Part shown: positions 34,219 through 43,263 of the stretch, one piece after another
How positions within the stretch are numbered: position 1 is the first letter of the stretch
Layout of the letters: each line of letters opens with the position of its first letter
From: Novosphingobium indicum
Lineage (GTDB): Bacteria > Pseudomonadota > Alphaproteobacteria > Sphingomonadales > Sphingomonadaceae
NCBI RefSeq assembly: GCF_014645195.1
Contig: NZ_BMLK01000016.1
Location: forward strand, 1 to 64,000
Reading direction: 5' to 3'
Length of the DNA stretch: 64,000 nt
The notes under the pieces: model-generated
What the model saw: only the letters and a program-made list of their open reading frames with translations
Told to the model about the DNA's origin: nothing
The model's database searches: none
Position numbers and translations under genes: made by a program

Positions 34219-34503
34219 AATGAAGCCCCGTCACTCGTGAGAGAAACAGGGCTCCCCCATGTGGATGTTGGGTGATAGCCTTGGAGACACCTCTATAGCA
34301 ACACCCCTGTAATTAAATATTATTAACCAATCTTATCCCCAAATACTCAAAATATATAAAATATGGCTCAATGCATAAATATAGTATTCACGAGAAATTT
34401 TCTAGAATTAGATGTACTACGCCGGTTTGGCAGCAGTACCACGCTGCAACAGCTTTTGAGGGAAGCGAGGAAAGGGAAGGGCGTAATTTGAGGAGAAGAT
34501 CCC
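34219..34503. other. AT-rich intergenic island
   Basis: A 285-base gap. The stretch from about 34305 to 34415 is strikingly AT-rich for this plasmid (runs such as TAATTAAATATTATTAA and ATATATAAAATATGG). It contains a TTATCCCCA element close to a DnaA box. It may be a strong promoter, an H-NS/MucR-type silencer target, or a second unwinding element. No gene is seen in it; the purine-rich leader of the next gene starts at 34458. Confidence 0.5.
34458..34482 (+). promoter_or_regulatory. Purine-tract leader, copy 1
   Basis: An almost pure G/A tract (GAGGGAAGCGAGGAAAGGGA and on) 22 bases before the GTG start of the Toprim gene. No clear hairpin follows in this copy. It is the first of eight such leaders on the plus strand. 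Confidence 0.55.
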
Positions 34504-35346
34504 GTGACGCACAACCCGACATCGGAAACCCTGGATATTGTCAAACGTCTCGGCGGCCAATGGCACGGCCATTACGCCTTGTGCAGATGCCCCGCGCATA
34601 ATGACCGGAAGCCCAGCCTCAGCATCAAGCAGGGCCGCCGGTCCATCCTCGTCCACTGCTTTGCCGGCTGTTCCGGGCAAGCAGTCATGTCATCGATCCG
34701 CCGCGTCCTCGGGCGATCGGTAGAGGACCAGAATCCAACGGTCGCTCCACACCGCTTACCCAATACCTCATTTAGGCAGATCTGGGAGCAAGCCGGGCCG
34801 ATCAGTGGAACACTCGCCGAGCGTTACCTGAAGGAGATCCGGGGCATCACGTTCATCCCCAAAGACGTCCGTTTTCATCCGCGTTGCCCAAAGGGGAAGG
34901 GGAGGGACGTCCAATACCTCCCGGCACTCATCGTAGGCGTTTTCAGGTTAGGCCAACTTTGCGCAATCCAGCGTCAGTTTCTCGATCCCACTACTGCTGA
35001 GCGGACCGCACGAATGATGCTGGGCAATTCCCGAGGCGGTATCTGGCCAAGCTATCATCCCGGTACGAAACTCCATCTTGCGGAAGGTTTCGAGACGGCC
35101 TGCGCTTTCCAACAGATCAAAGCGCTGCCTGGCGCCACATGTTTTGGCGAGCGCAACTTTAGTATCGTCACGCCTCCAAGCCACATCAAGGGTATCACAC
35201 TGCTCCCGGACAATCAGGCCCAAGCCATCTCCCTGGCCAACACGGCAATTGCGGAACGCAGCACCGAAGATGTCCCCATCGACATGCTTCCATGCCCCGA
35301 TGGGTTCAACGATTGGGCCGACATCATCGCGCCGAAACGACCCTAA
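34504..35346 (+). CDS. Toprim-domain primase-like protein
   Basis: A 280-residue protein with an N-terminal zinc-finger-like region of primase type (LCRCPAHNDRKPSL, then HCFAGCSG) and a C-terminal Toprim domain. The Toprim domain has the acidic motif LAEGFETACAFQ near residue 195 and LLPDNQAQA near 238, where a second acidic residue is expected. Such proteins occur on many alphaproteobacterial plasmids and may prime DNA after conjugation. The start is GTG 34504 with GAGGAGAAG upstream. Confidence 0.82.
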   Translation: MTHNPTSETLDIVKRLGGQWHGHYALCRCPAHNDRKPSLSIKQGRRSILVHCFAGCSGQAVMSSIRRVLGRSVEDQNPTVAPHRLPNTSFRQIWEQAGPISGTLAERYLKEIRGITFIPKDVRFHPRCPKGKGRDVQYLPALIVGVFRLGQLCAIQRQFLDPTTAERTARMMLGNSRGGIWPSYHPGTKLHLAEGFETACAFQQIKALPGATCFGERNFSIVTPPSHIKGITLLPDNQAQAISLANTAIAERSTEDVPIDMLPCPDGFNDWADIIAPKRP

Positions 35347-35490
35347 CGATCATTGCCCGCGGTCACGTATCCTCGCAGCCGCGTACATCCGACAACACAA
35401 AATCGGCATCCGCACAGAACAATCGCTCGCCGGCCTACGGCAGGCGAACATCCCTGGTTCCTAGCCGACCCAAATCGTTCAACACGCATC

Positions 35491-35547
35491 GAAAGCAAAA
35501 GAGGAGAGGGGGGAGTGTGGGGTGATCTGCGAAGCCGCAGATGCCCC
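35491..35547 (+). promoter_or_regulatory. Purine-tract leader with hairpin, copy 2
   Basis: A G/A tract at 35491-35515 is followed by a hairpin. GGGG (35519-35522) pairs with CCCC (35544-35547), and ATCTGC (35525-35530) with GCAGAT (35537-35542) around a 6-base loop. The Shine-Dalgarno AAGGAG and the ATG of the strawberry-notch gene follow. The leader shares the words GGTGATCTGC and GCAGAT with the copy at 51628. Confidence 0.65.
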
Positions 35548-35559
35548 AAGGAGACCTCC

Positions 35560-38500
35560 ATGTCCGATCTTCTCGATTACACCGTCGTCAACGACGCGCA
35601 GGCCGCACGCAAGATCGCAGCGCACTTTGCAGTAGGCGGGTCCGTTACGCGACGCCAACTCAACGCGACAATGTCCGAGACGTTCGGAGGCAGCGACGCA
35701 GACGGCTACTGGACCCAGCGTGACAGTTTCGAAATGCTCGAACACGCTCTTGCCCTTCACCTCGCCAGCGATGTGCATCGTATCGACAAACTGGCAGACA
35801 TCGCCATCTCAAGCGCGCTGATGCAGCGCCTGCCGACCCAGACCGTGCGAAGCGAGGAGCAAATCGAGCTTCAGCAGTTCTCGACCCCCGCAGACATCGC
35901 GGCGCTGGCCATGCTGCTCGCCGCGATCGGCGACGACGACATCGTGCTCGAACCGAGCGCTGGCAACGGCCTCTTGATCGCCCAGGCCCCGCGCGGTCGC
36001 GCGCTCCAACTCAACGAAATCGACCCGCGCCGCCGTGATCGGCTCGCTCACATCTTTCCCTATGCAACGATCACCGCCAATGATGGCGCGTCGCTGGTCG
36101 CGCTTCACGCGGATCTTCCGCGCCCGAGCGTCGTCCTCATGAACCCGCCGTTCTCGCGCAGCATCGGCCGCGGCGCCGATGACCTGGCGGCGCTCCGCCA
36201 TCTGCAGGCCGCGATCAAGCGGGTCAGCCCGGGCGGCCGCGTCGTGGCCATCATGCCCGACTGGTTCGGACCCTGCGCCCGCCTGCGCACGGCCTACGAG
36301 GCGATCCTCGCCGGTTGCACCGTGCGCGCATCGCTCCGACTCCAGCACTGCTACAGGAAACACGGCACCGACATTGCCGTTCGCCTCTATGTCATCGACA
36401 AGATCGCCGGCAACCTCATGCCTGCGGTCATCGAGCGCGCGGCCGTCCTCGACTTCCTCGATACCGTCGACATCCCGGCTCGCATCAAGCTCGAGCCCGT
36501 CGCGAACCTTCCGGTTCACCATGTGCCTGCGAAACCGACTTCGCTGTTCGGCGCCGCGCGCAAGACCAAGCTGGCCGCTCCGCGTCCCTACCACGCGCCC
36601 AAGGCCAATGCGGTCCTGCCGGTCGGCTATAGCAAGCTGAAAGAGCCCGCACCTCTGGCCGAACAGGTCGGCGTCTACTTGCCCTACCGGCCAAGCCGCA
36701 TCGTCTTTGACGCCGCCGGCGAACACCCGACCGCGCTCGTTGAATCGGTCGCGATGGGTTCGATCCCGGCACCGATCCCCACGCACATCCCGCATCTGCC
36801 CGAGCGCACCGTCAGCGAACGCCTCCTGTCCTCCTCCCAGCTCGAGACCGTCGTGTATGCAGGCCACGCATGGAGCCAGACGCTGCCCGGCACCTTCAAG
36901 CCTGCCAAGGAGGGCGTTGGCCTCGACATCGATCCTGAAGGTCGCAAGTACCGCAAGGGCTTCTTCCTTGGCGACGGCACTGGCGCGGGCAAGGGCCGCC
37001 AGATCGCTGCCTGCATCCTCGACAACAAGCTGCAGGGCCGCCGACGCCACATCTTCATCACCAAGAACGAGCCGCTGCTCGAGGACATCCGCCGCGACGT
37101 CACCGCGCTTGGCGGCCTCTCGGCCGACGTGCAGCCGCTCTCGAACTGGAAGATCGGCCAGCCCATCACGATGGACGAAGGCACTCTGTTCGTCACTTAT
37201 CCGGGGCTGCGATCTGGCCGCTCGGACGCAACCCGCCTTCAGCAGATCCTCGATTGGGCAGGGCCCGACTTCGATGGCGTGATCGCTTTCGATGAGGCTC
37301 ACGAGATGGGCGGTGTCGCAGGCGGCGAGGGCGCCCTTGGCAAGACCGAAGGCTCCCAGCAGGGCATCTGCGGCGTCCTTCTGCAGAACCACCTTCCTGA
37401 TGCGCGTGTCCTCTACGCTTCCGCCACTGGCGCCTCTGACGTCAATAACCTCGCCTACGCCGTGCGCCTCGGCCTCTGGGGGCCGGAAACCTCCTTCCCC
37501 GACCGGGAATCGTTCATCTCCAATATCCGGCAGGGCGGCATCGCGGCGATGGAACTGGTGGCCCGCGACCTCAAGGCGCTCGGCCTTTACACGGCGCGCG
37601 CGCTCAGTTTCGCGGGCGTCGAATACGAAGTGCTGCGCCACGAACTGACACCTGCCCAGATCGAGATCTACGACACCTATTGCCGCGCCTGGCAGGTCAT
37701 CAACACCAATCTTGCCGCCGCACTCGAAGCGACGAACGTCGTCGACGCCCTTGAAGGGAAGACGCTCAATTCGGGCGCGAAGGCCGCCGCTCGCTCGCGC
37801 CTGGAAGGCACGCGCCAGCGCTTCTTCGGTCAGGTTCTGCTTTCGATGAAGCTCCCCACCGTGATCGCGGCGATCGAGGAGCACCTAAAGCAGGATCATT
37901 CCGTAGTCGTGCAGCTGGTGACGACGGCGGAGGCCATCCTCGACAGGCGCCTTTCGGAGATGACGGCCGAGGAACGCGCCGAGCCGCAGATCGAGCTGTC
38001 TCCCACCGACCAGATCGTCGATTACCTCAAGCGTGCCTTTCCGACTCATCAGATGGAGGTCTTCACGGACGATACCGGCGCCCAGCATTCCAGGCCCATG
38101 CGCGATAAGGACGGCAACCCGGTCCACAATCCCGAAGCCATCGCCGCGCGCGACAACCTGATCGAGCATCTTTGCGCGCTCCCGCCGATCAAGTCGGGTC
38201 TCGATGCCCTGATCGAACATTTCGGGCCGGATCGGATTGCTGAAGTCACCGGGCGTTCCAAGCGCCTGATCACCGGACCGGACGGCCGCCAGAAGGTCGA
38301 GACGCGCACGCCGCGCACCAGCCAGGCCGAGGCCAGCGCCTTCATGAATGACCAGAAGAAGGTTCTCGTCTTCTCCGATGCAGGCGGCACGGGCCGATCC
38401 TACCATGCCAGCCTCGACGCGGTGAACCAGGACCGGCGCGCCCATTTCCTGCTCGAGCCGGGCTGGCGCGCTGACCGGGCCATTCAGGGTCTCGGTCGCA

Positions 38501-39783
38501 CGCACCGCACCCATCAGGCATCGACGCCGCTGTTCCGGCCTGTCACCACCGACTGCAAGGGCGAGCTGCGCTTTACCTCGACGATCGCCCGCCGCCTCGA
38601 CAGCCTTGGCGCCCTCACGCGCGGCCAGCGCCAGACCGGAGGGCAGGGCCTCTTCGATCCCGCCGACAATCTTGAAAGCGATTACGCGCGCGACGCCCTC
38701 GTCTCGTGGTTCCACCTTCTCTATCTCGGCAAGCTCAAGAGCACGAACATGACCGAGTTCATTGACCTGAGCGGGCTCGAGATCACCGAGGGCGACGGCG
38801 TCCTGAAGGAAGACTTGCCGCCGATCCAGCGCTGGCTCAATCGCCTGCTGGCCCTGCCGATCGGGCTGCAGAACAAGATCTTCGAGGAATATCTCACCCT
38901 CGTTGAAACCCGCGTTGCCGCGGCACGCGAGGCCGGCACCCTCGATGTGGGTGTCGAGACGATCACGGCCGACAGCGCCCGCGTCATCAGCGACACGATC
39001 CTGCGGACCGATCCCGGCACCGGCGCCACCACGCACCTTCTCACGATCGAGATCGCACGGCGCAAAAACCCGATTTCGCTCGAGCGCATCCTCGATATGG
39101 TCCGCTGGCGCGAGAACCCGGCATTCGTCATGAACGCCAAGTCGGGCCGTGTTGCACTACGTAGCAAGGCAAACGCCTGGATGGACGACGAAGGCGAGCC
39201 GATCCTTCGCATCGAGCTGCAGCGACCCTGCAGCCGCAAATCCATGCGCGAGGCGGATCTGTTCGAGACGGCCTGGGAGGAAATCGACGAAGACACCTTC
39301 CGGGCGAAATGGCAGGCCGAAGTCAACGAGGCGGCCGGGCAGCTGGACACCGAGACGGTGCGCCTCGCAACCGGCCTCCTGCTGCCGATCTGGTCGGCGC
39401 TGCCGTCCGATCACCTCGCGGTCAATCGGATCGTCGATAAGAATGGCAATAGCTGGCTTGGCCGTATCGTCTTCGAGCACAGCATCGTCGAACTCTTCAC
39501 CAAGCTCGGCCTTGCGAGCAGCGAAGACATGCCCGTCGAAGCGATCACCAATGCCGTCCTCGCCGGGCGCAGCGTCCAAGTTACCCGCCCGTTCCCGATG
39601 GCCTTCAAGCGCTCGCATGTGAACGGCAACCCGCGTGTCGAGATCGTAGACGCTCCGGCATCGCAGCTTTCATGGCTCAAGTCGCTCGGCGCATTCACCG
39701 AGATCATCCAGTATCGCACCCGCATCTTCATCCCTGTCGCGCAGGCCGAGGCCATCATCGCCGAGATCCTCAAGCCTTCCTGA
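35560..39783 (+). CDS. Methyltransferase-strawberry-notch helicase fusion
   Basis: A 1407-residue protein. The N-terminal part is a class I SAM-dependent methyltransferase: motif I EPSAGNG near residue 131 and catalytic NPPF near 195, typical of N6-adenine-type enzymes. The central and C-terminal parts form a strawberry-notch (SNO) type superfamily 2 helicase: Walker A GDGTGAGKG near 471, DEAH near 578, and the helicase-C region around LGRTHRTHQAS. Such giant fusions are conserved on alphaproteobacterial plasmids and phage-like elements; anti-defence or DNA-processing roles have been suggested, none proven to my knowledge. The ATG at 35560 follows AAGGAG. Codon bias is strong, with long shadow frames on the opposite strand. 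Confidence 0.88.
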   Translation: MSDLLDYTVVNDAQAARKIAAHFAVGGSVTRRQLNATMSETFGGSDADGYWTQRDSFEMLEHALALHLASDVHRIDKLADIAISSALMQRLPTQTVRSEEQIELQQFSTPADIAALAMLLAAIGDDDIVLEPSAGNGLLIAQAPRGRALQLNEIDPRRRDRLAHIFPYATITANDGASLVALHADLPRPSVVLMNPPFSRSIGRGADDLAALRHLQAAIKRVSPGGRVVAIMPDWFGPCARLRTAYEAILAGCTVRASLRLQHCYRKHGTDIAVRLYVIDKIAGNLMPAVIERAAVLDFLDTVDIPARIKLEPVANLPVHHVPAKPTSLFGAARKTKLAAPRPYHAPKANAVLPVGYSKLKEPAPLAEQVGVYLPYRPSRIVFDAAGEHPTALVESVAMGSIPAPIPTHIPHLPERTVSERLLSSSQLETVVYAGHAWSQTLPGTFKPAKEGVGLDIDPEGRKYRKGFFLGDGTGAGKGRQIAACILDNKLQGRRRHIFITKNEPLLEDIRRDVTALGGLSADVQPLSNWKIGQPITMDEGTLFVTYPGLRSGRSDATRLQQILDWAGPDFDGVIAFDEAHEMGGVAGGEGALGKTEGSQQGICGVLLQNHLPDARVLYASATGASDVNNLAYAVRLGLWGPETSFPDRESFISNIRQGGIAAMELVARDLKALGLYTARALSFAGVEYEVLRHELTPAQIEIYDTYCRAWQVINTNLAAALEATNVVDALEGKTLNSGAKAAARSRLEGTRQRFFGQVLLSMKLPTVIAAIEEHLKQDHSVVVQLVTTAEAILDRRLSEMTAEERAEPQIELSPTDQIVDYLKRAFPTHQMEVFTDDTGAQHSRPMRDKDGNPVHNPEAIAARDNLIEHLCALPPIKSGLDALIEHFGPDRIAEVTGRSKRLITGPDGRQKVETRTPRTSQAEASAFMNDQKKVLVFSDAGGTGRSYHASLDAVNQDRRAHFLLEPGWRADRAIQGLGRTHRTHQASTPLFRPVTTDCKGELRFTSTIARRLDSLGALTRGQRQTGGQGLFDPADNLESDYARDALVSWFHLLYLGKLKSTNMTEFIDLSGLEITEGDGVLKEDLPPIQRWLNRLLALPIGLQNKIFEEYLTLVETRVAAAREAGTLDVGVETITADSARVISDTILRTDPGTGATTHLLTIEIARRKNPISLERILDMVRWRENPAFVMNAKSGRVALRSKANAWMDDEGEPILRIELQRPCSRKSMREADLFETAWEEIDEDTFRAKWQAEVNEAAGQLDTETVRLATGLLLPIWSALPSDHLAVNRIVDKNGNSWLGRIVFEHSIVELFTKLGLASSEDMPVEAITNAVLAGRSVQVTRPFPMAFKRSHVNGNPRVEIVDAPASQLSWLKSLGAFTEIIQYRTRIFIPVAQAEAIIAEILKPS

Positions 39784-39837
39784 CACCGGCCCTATCCTTC
39801 CTGATCGACCAAGAGTGCCGTGGCTGCCAGGTCGGTC

Positions 39838-39884
39838 AGGAGAGGGGAGGGGGAAGAGAAGGGGTGTCCGTGAATTGGCCGGAC
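39838..39884 (+). promoter_or_regulatory. Purine-tract leader with hairpin, copy 3
   Basis: A 27-base G/A tract (39838-39864) is followed by GTCCG (39866-39870) pairing with CGGAC (39880-39884). A CCCC at 39904-39907, directly before the start codon, could pair with GGGG of the tract. Confidence 0.6.
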
Positions 39885-39907
39885 GATGAGAAAAAGGTGT
39901 TTTCCCC

Positions 39908-42217
39908 ATGATCCAGACCGTCAAGCTCGCGAAGCTGGTGCTGTCCGACATCAACGTGCGTACCCGCGGCGAAGACCTGATCGAACAGTTCGCCGCCGAC
40001 ATTTTCGCGCGCGGCATCCTGCAGAACCTGGTCGTGACTTCCGTGAAGAAGCCGCGCGGCTCCTACGGCGTCATCGCCGGCAGCCGCCGCTTTCGTGCTC
40101 TCAAGTTGCTGGCTGAGCGCGGCGACATCAACGAGGCCGAATACGACGTGCCCGTGCTGATCCTGAGCGGCGGCAATGACGAGCTTTCCGAAGCCTCGCT
40201 CGCTGAAAACTTCCATCACCTCAATATGTCGCCCGCCGACGAATGCCGCGCCTTCCAGCACTGTCTTGGTCAGGGCGGCGACATCGACGCGGTCGCCAGG
40301 CGTTTCGGCATCACCCGCCGCTTTGTCGAAGGCCGCCTGCGCCTCGCAAACCTTGCCGAGCCGATCTTCGACGCCCTGGCGTCCGGCGAGCTGACCCTCG
40401 ACATGGCCAAGGCATACGCCTCCACCGAAAGCCATGAGCGCCAGCTGATGGTGTGGAAGAGCTACGGCGCCAACAGCTACCATGCCAGCGCCGACACCAT
40501 CCGCCGCGTCATCGCCAACGAATCCATGAAGTCCACCGATCCGATTGCGCGCCTTGTCGGTGAAGAAGCCTACGTTGCTGCTGGCGGCATCGTCGATCGA
40601 GACCTGTTCAGCGACAACGGCGATCGCTGGACCAACCCCGAGATCGCCCACACGCTGGCAGCCGCGGCGATGGAAGCCGAAGCCAGGCGGATCGGTGAAG
40701 AACGTGGCCTCGCCTGGATTCGCCCTGTCGCCTCGAACTCAACCTGGGAAGTCGCGCGCGACCTGTTCCGCGTCAACCTGCCGAGCCTGCCGCTTAGCGA
40801 TGCCCAAGCCACCCGCATCAGCGAGATCGAAGCACGCCTCAGCATCGTAAGCCTCGAGATGGAAAACGAGGAACTCGAGGAAGAAGCCTGGCAGGCCCTC
40901 GATGCTGAACACGATGCTCTCAGCGACGAACTGCGCGATGCCGGTCGCCGCGAGAAGATCCTTCCTCCCGAACTCGCCCCGCGTGTCGGCCTGTTCCTGA
41001 CGCTCTCGCAGGACGGCAGCATGAAACTCGACGACACCTATTACAGCGAAACGCCGCTCAGCGTCACCATGGTCGAACCCGATGAAGACGGCGAGGACGC
41101 GAGCGACACGGGCGAAGACAGCATCGAGGGCGAAGCTGCCCCGCGCGCCCCGACTTTCCGCATCGAGGAACGCGAGACCGGGACCATCACCGGCACAACC
41201 AAGGAAGTGTCGCCCGACGAGGCCGCACCGGGCGGGAAGGCGCTCAGCCAGGTTCTCCTCGACCAGCTTGCGGTTCAGCGCCGCGACGTTCTAGGCGCAT
41301 CCATGATCGCCAACCCTGCGCTCGCGCTCGACTACATGCTGTTCGCCATGGTCGACAAGTCCACGGGCACGGACGAGACCTGCGGCACTACCATCCGCGC
41401 CCCGCACCCGGAAGATCCGGTCCGCTTCGACGCCTATCCCAAATCGGTCGCCCATGACTACCTCGCCGAAGTGCGCGAAGGTCTCGACGCTTCCTGGCAG
41501 GAGCATCGAACCATGATCGCCCGTTTCGATGCCTTCCGGGCACTTGATGATGAGGTCAAGGCGGCCTGGCTAGCATGGACGGTCGCCACGTCGTTCAAGT
41601 CGAAGGAAAGCTACAGCCATCGCCAGAATGCCCTGCAGAACCACCTGGCCGGCCTGCTCGAGGTCGATGTCGCCAAGTGGTGGCGGCCAACCTCCGAGAA
41701 CTTCTTCGACCGCGTACCGAAGGGCTCGCTACTCTCGCTCCTCGACGAAGTGGGCGGGCCCGCTCTCTCGAGCCGCCATGCGAGCCAGAAGAAGGGCGAA
41801 ATCTCGACTTCCTGCGAGAAGCTGTTCGCCGGCGACGCGGTGATCGAGGCCGACGTGAAGGAAAGGGCACTGGCCTGGGTTCCCGCTGCGATGCGCTTCG
41901 CCGCCGCCGAGGCGTCGACCGATCAGGACGATGGCGATGCGCCCACTGATACCAACGGAGCCGAGGACGATCTGGCCAGCCTGATCGACGCAGCCCTTGC
42001 TGGACCCGACGACGGCGATGACGGCGAGGGTGTCTCCATTGATGACGACGACTCGACCGATGGCGACGAGGATCAGCAGGTCGATGACGGCGAGGGTGTC
42101 TCCATTGATGACGACGACTCGACCGATGGCGACGAGGATCAGCAGGTCGATGACGGTTCGCCTGCTGTCTTTGGCGACGATGATGCGGTCAGCGAGTGGG
42201 CCGAAGCGGCGGAATAA
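39908..42217 (+). CDS. Large ParB-like nuclease-domain protein
   Basis: A 769-residue protein. Residues 1-200 form a ParB/Spo0J-like N-terminal domain (ILQNLVVTSVKKPRGSYGVIAGSRRFRALKLL, SLAENFHHLNMSPADECRAF) and an HTH (DAVARRFGITRRFVEGRLRLANL). A long helical and acidic region follows, ending with a tandem duplication of 22 residues rich in Asp. It is distinct from the partition ParB at 29520 and lacks a ParA partner. Proteins of this type sit next to strawberry-notch and ardC genes on many plasmids. It starts 124 bases after the SNO gene, behind a purine leader. Confidence 0.83.
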   Translation: MIQTVKLAKLVLSDINVRTRGEDLIEQFAADIFARGILQNLVVTSVKKPRGSYGVIAGSRRFRALKLLAERGDINEAEYDVPVLILSGGNDELSEASLAENFHHLNMSPADECRAFQHCLGQGGDIDAVARRFGITRRFVEGRLRLANLAEPIFDALASGELTLDMAKAYASTESHERQLMVWKSYGANSYHASADTIRRVIANESMKSTDPIARLVGEEAYVAAGGIVDRDLFSDNGDRWTNPEIAHTLAAAAMEAEARRIGEERGLAWIRPVASNSTWEVARDLFRVNLPSLPLSDAQATRISEIEARLSIVSLEMENEELEEEAWQALDAEHDALSDELRDAGRREKILPPELAPRVGLFLTLSQDGSMKLDDTYYSETPLSVTMVEPDEDGEDASDTGEDSIEGEAAPRAPTFRIEERETGTITGTTKEVSPDEAAPGGKALSQVLLDQLAVQRRDVLGASMIANPALALDYMLFAMVDKSTGTDETCGTTIRAPHPEDPVRFDAYPKSVAHDYLAEVREGLDASWQEHRTMIARFDAFRALDDEVKAAWLAWTVATSFKSKESYSHRQNALQNHLAGLLEVDVAKWWRPTSENFFDRVPKGSLLSLLDEVGGPALSSRHASQKKGEISTSCEKLFAGDAVIEADVKERALAWVPAAMRFAAAEASTDQDDGDAPTDTNGAEDDLASLIDAALAGPDDGDDGEGVSIDDDDSTDGDEDQQVDDGEGVSIDDDDSTDGDEDQQVDDGSPAVFGDDDAVSEWAEAAE
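42017..42148 (+). repeat. Two perfect 66-bp tandem repeats in the ParB-like gene
   Basis: Units at 42017-42082 and 42083-42148 are identical at the DNA level and encode 22 residues each of the acidic tail. A partial third copy of 8 bases follows. Perfect identity implies a recent duplication. Confidence 0.92.
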
Positions 42218-42247
42218 CGCGCGTCCTTCCAACCTCATTGATGAACC

Positions 42248-42273
42248 GCCGGTGGGCTGTGCGGCTCACCGGC
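42248..42273 (+). promoter_or_regulatory. Hairpin in the ardC leader
   Basis: GCCGGTG (42248-42254) pairs perfectly with CACCGGC (42267-42273) around a 12-base loop, 37 bases before the GTG start of ardC. No T tract follows. There is no purine tract in this leader. Confidence 0.5.
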
Positions 42274-42309
42274 GACCTTTCTCGCCACACCGGACAAGGG
42301 ACATACCCC

Positions 42310-43239
42310 GTGAAGACTCCCCGCAATTCGCGTGACATCGCGCGCGAAGTCACCAATGCCATCGTCTCCCGGCTCGAGGCCGGCACCACGCCCTGGACCC
42401 GCTCCTGGTCGCTGACCGGGGAGGGCGGCCGTCCACTGCGCCACGAAGGCACCCCGTACAACGGCATCAACTGCCTCTGGCTCTGGACGATTGCCGACGC
42501 GCGTGGATACCGCAGCCGCTACTGGATGACCGCCCGACAAGCCGAAGAACTCGGCGCGCAAGTGCGCCGCAAGGCCGATCCGTCCATGTCGATCTATGCC
42601 TCCAGCTTCCGCAAGGCCGGGCAACCCGGATTGATGGGCGAGGCCACCGGCCAGCTGATCCGCTTCCTGCGCCACTACATCGTCTACAACGCAGACGAGA
42701 TCGAGGGCCTGCCCGACTACTACTACGCTCGCGACGTACCCCCGACACCGAGCCTGCTTTCGCAGCGCCAGGACGCGATCGACACCTTCTTCGCGGCAAT
42801 TCCTGCGCGGGTACGCCATGGCGGCGACGAAGCCTACTACAGCCCGCTGGGCGACTACATCCAGCTACCCCATCCCGGCAGCTTCAAGTCGGGTGACGCT
42901 TACGCCTCTACCAGAGGACATGAAAGCGCCCATTGGAGCGGGAGCAAGGACCGTCTCAACCGGACGTTCGGCAAGCGTTTCGGTGACGATGCCTACTGCG
43001 TCGAGGAACTTTGTGCTGAACTGACAACAAGTTACATTTGCGCTGAACTCGGCCTGCCGACCGAATTGCACGATAGCCATGCCAGCTACCTCGCGCATTG
43101 GGTCAGGGTACTTCGCGCCGACCACAGCGCCATCTTCACCGCCTCGGCCAAAGCCGAACAAGCCTTCAACTATCTGCGCGCTTTCAGCCTTGCCGAGGCG
43201 AATACGCCTGCCGGCGATGCCCTGAAGGCAGCGGCATGA
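42310..43239 (+). CDS. ardC: ArdC-type antirestriction protein / zincin metallopeptidase
   Basis: A 309-residue protein. The N-terminal ssDNA-binding domain (AREVTNAIVSRLEAGTTPWTRSW, YNGINCLWLW) is followed by a zincin-like metallopeptidase domain with HESAH (His204 to His208) and the downstream acidic region EELCAELTTSYI. ArdC proteins protect incoming plasmid DNA against restriction in a new host. The GTG at 42310 is preferred; an in-frame ATG at 42241 would add 23 basic residues. Its location in a block with DNA methyltransferases supports an anti-defence role. Confidence 0.9.
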   Translation: MKTPRNSRDIAREVTNAIVSRLEAGTTPWTRSWSLTGEGGRPLRHEGTPYNGINCLWLWTIADARGYRSRYWMTARQAEELGAQVRRKADPSMSIYASSFRKAGQPGLMGEATGQLIRFLRHYIVYNADEIEGLPDYYYARDVPPTPSLLSQRQDAIDTFFAAIPARVRHGGDEAYYSPLGDYIQLPHPGSFKSGDAYASTRGHESAHWSGSKDRLNRTFGKRFGDDAYCVEELCAELTTSYICAELGLPTELHDSHASYLAHWVRVLRADHSAIFTASAKAEQAFNYLRAFSLAEANTPAGDALKAAA

Positions 43240-43263
43240 CCTCACACATCAGGAGACATCACC

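Noticed and set aside
35809..39036. Two very long minus-strand frames (691 and 383 codons) opposite the strawberry-notch gene
   Set aside because: They are antisense shadows in a strongly codon-biased GC-rich gene. The plus strand carries clear methyltransferase and helicase motifs; the minus frames have none and no ribosome binding sites.
41729..42238. Minus-strand frame opposite the acidic repeats of the ParB-like gene
   Set aside because: The repetitive Val/Ile sequence is simply the complement of the Asp-rich duplication.
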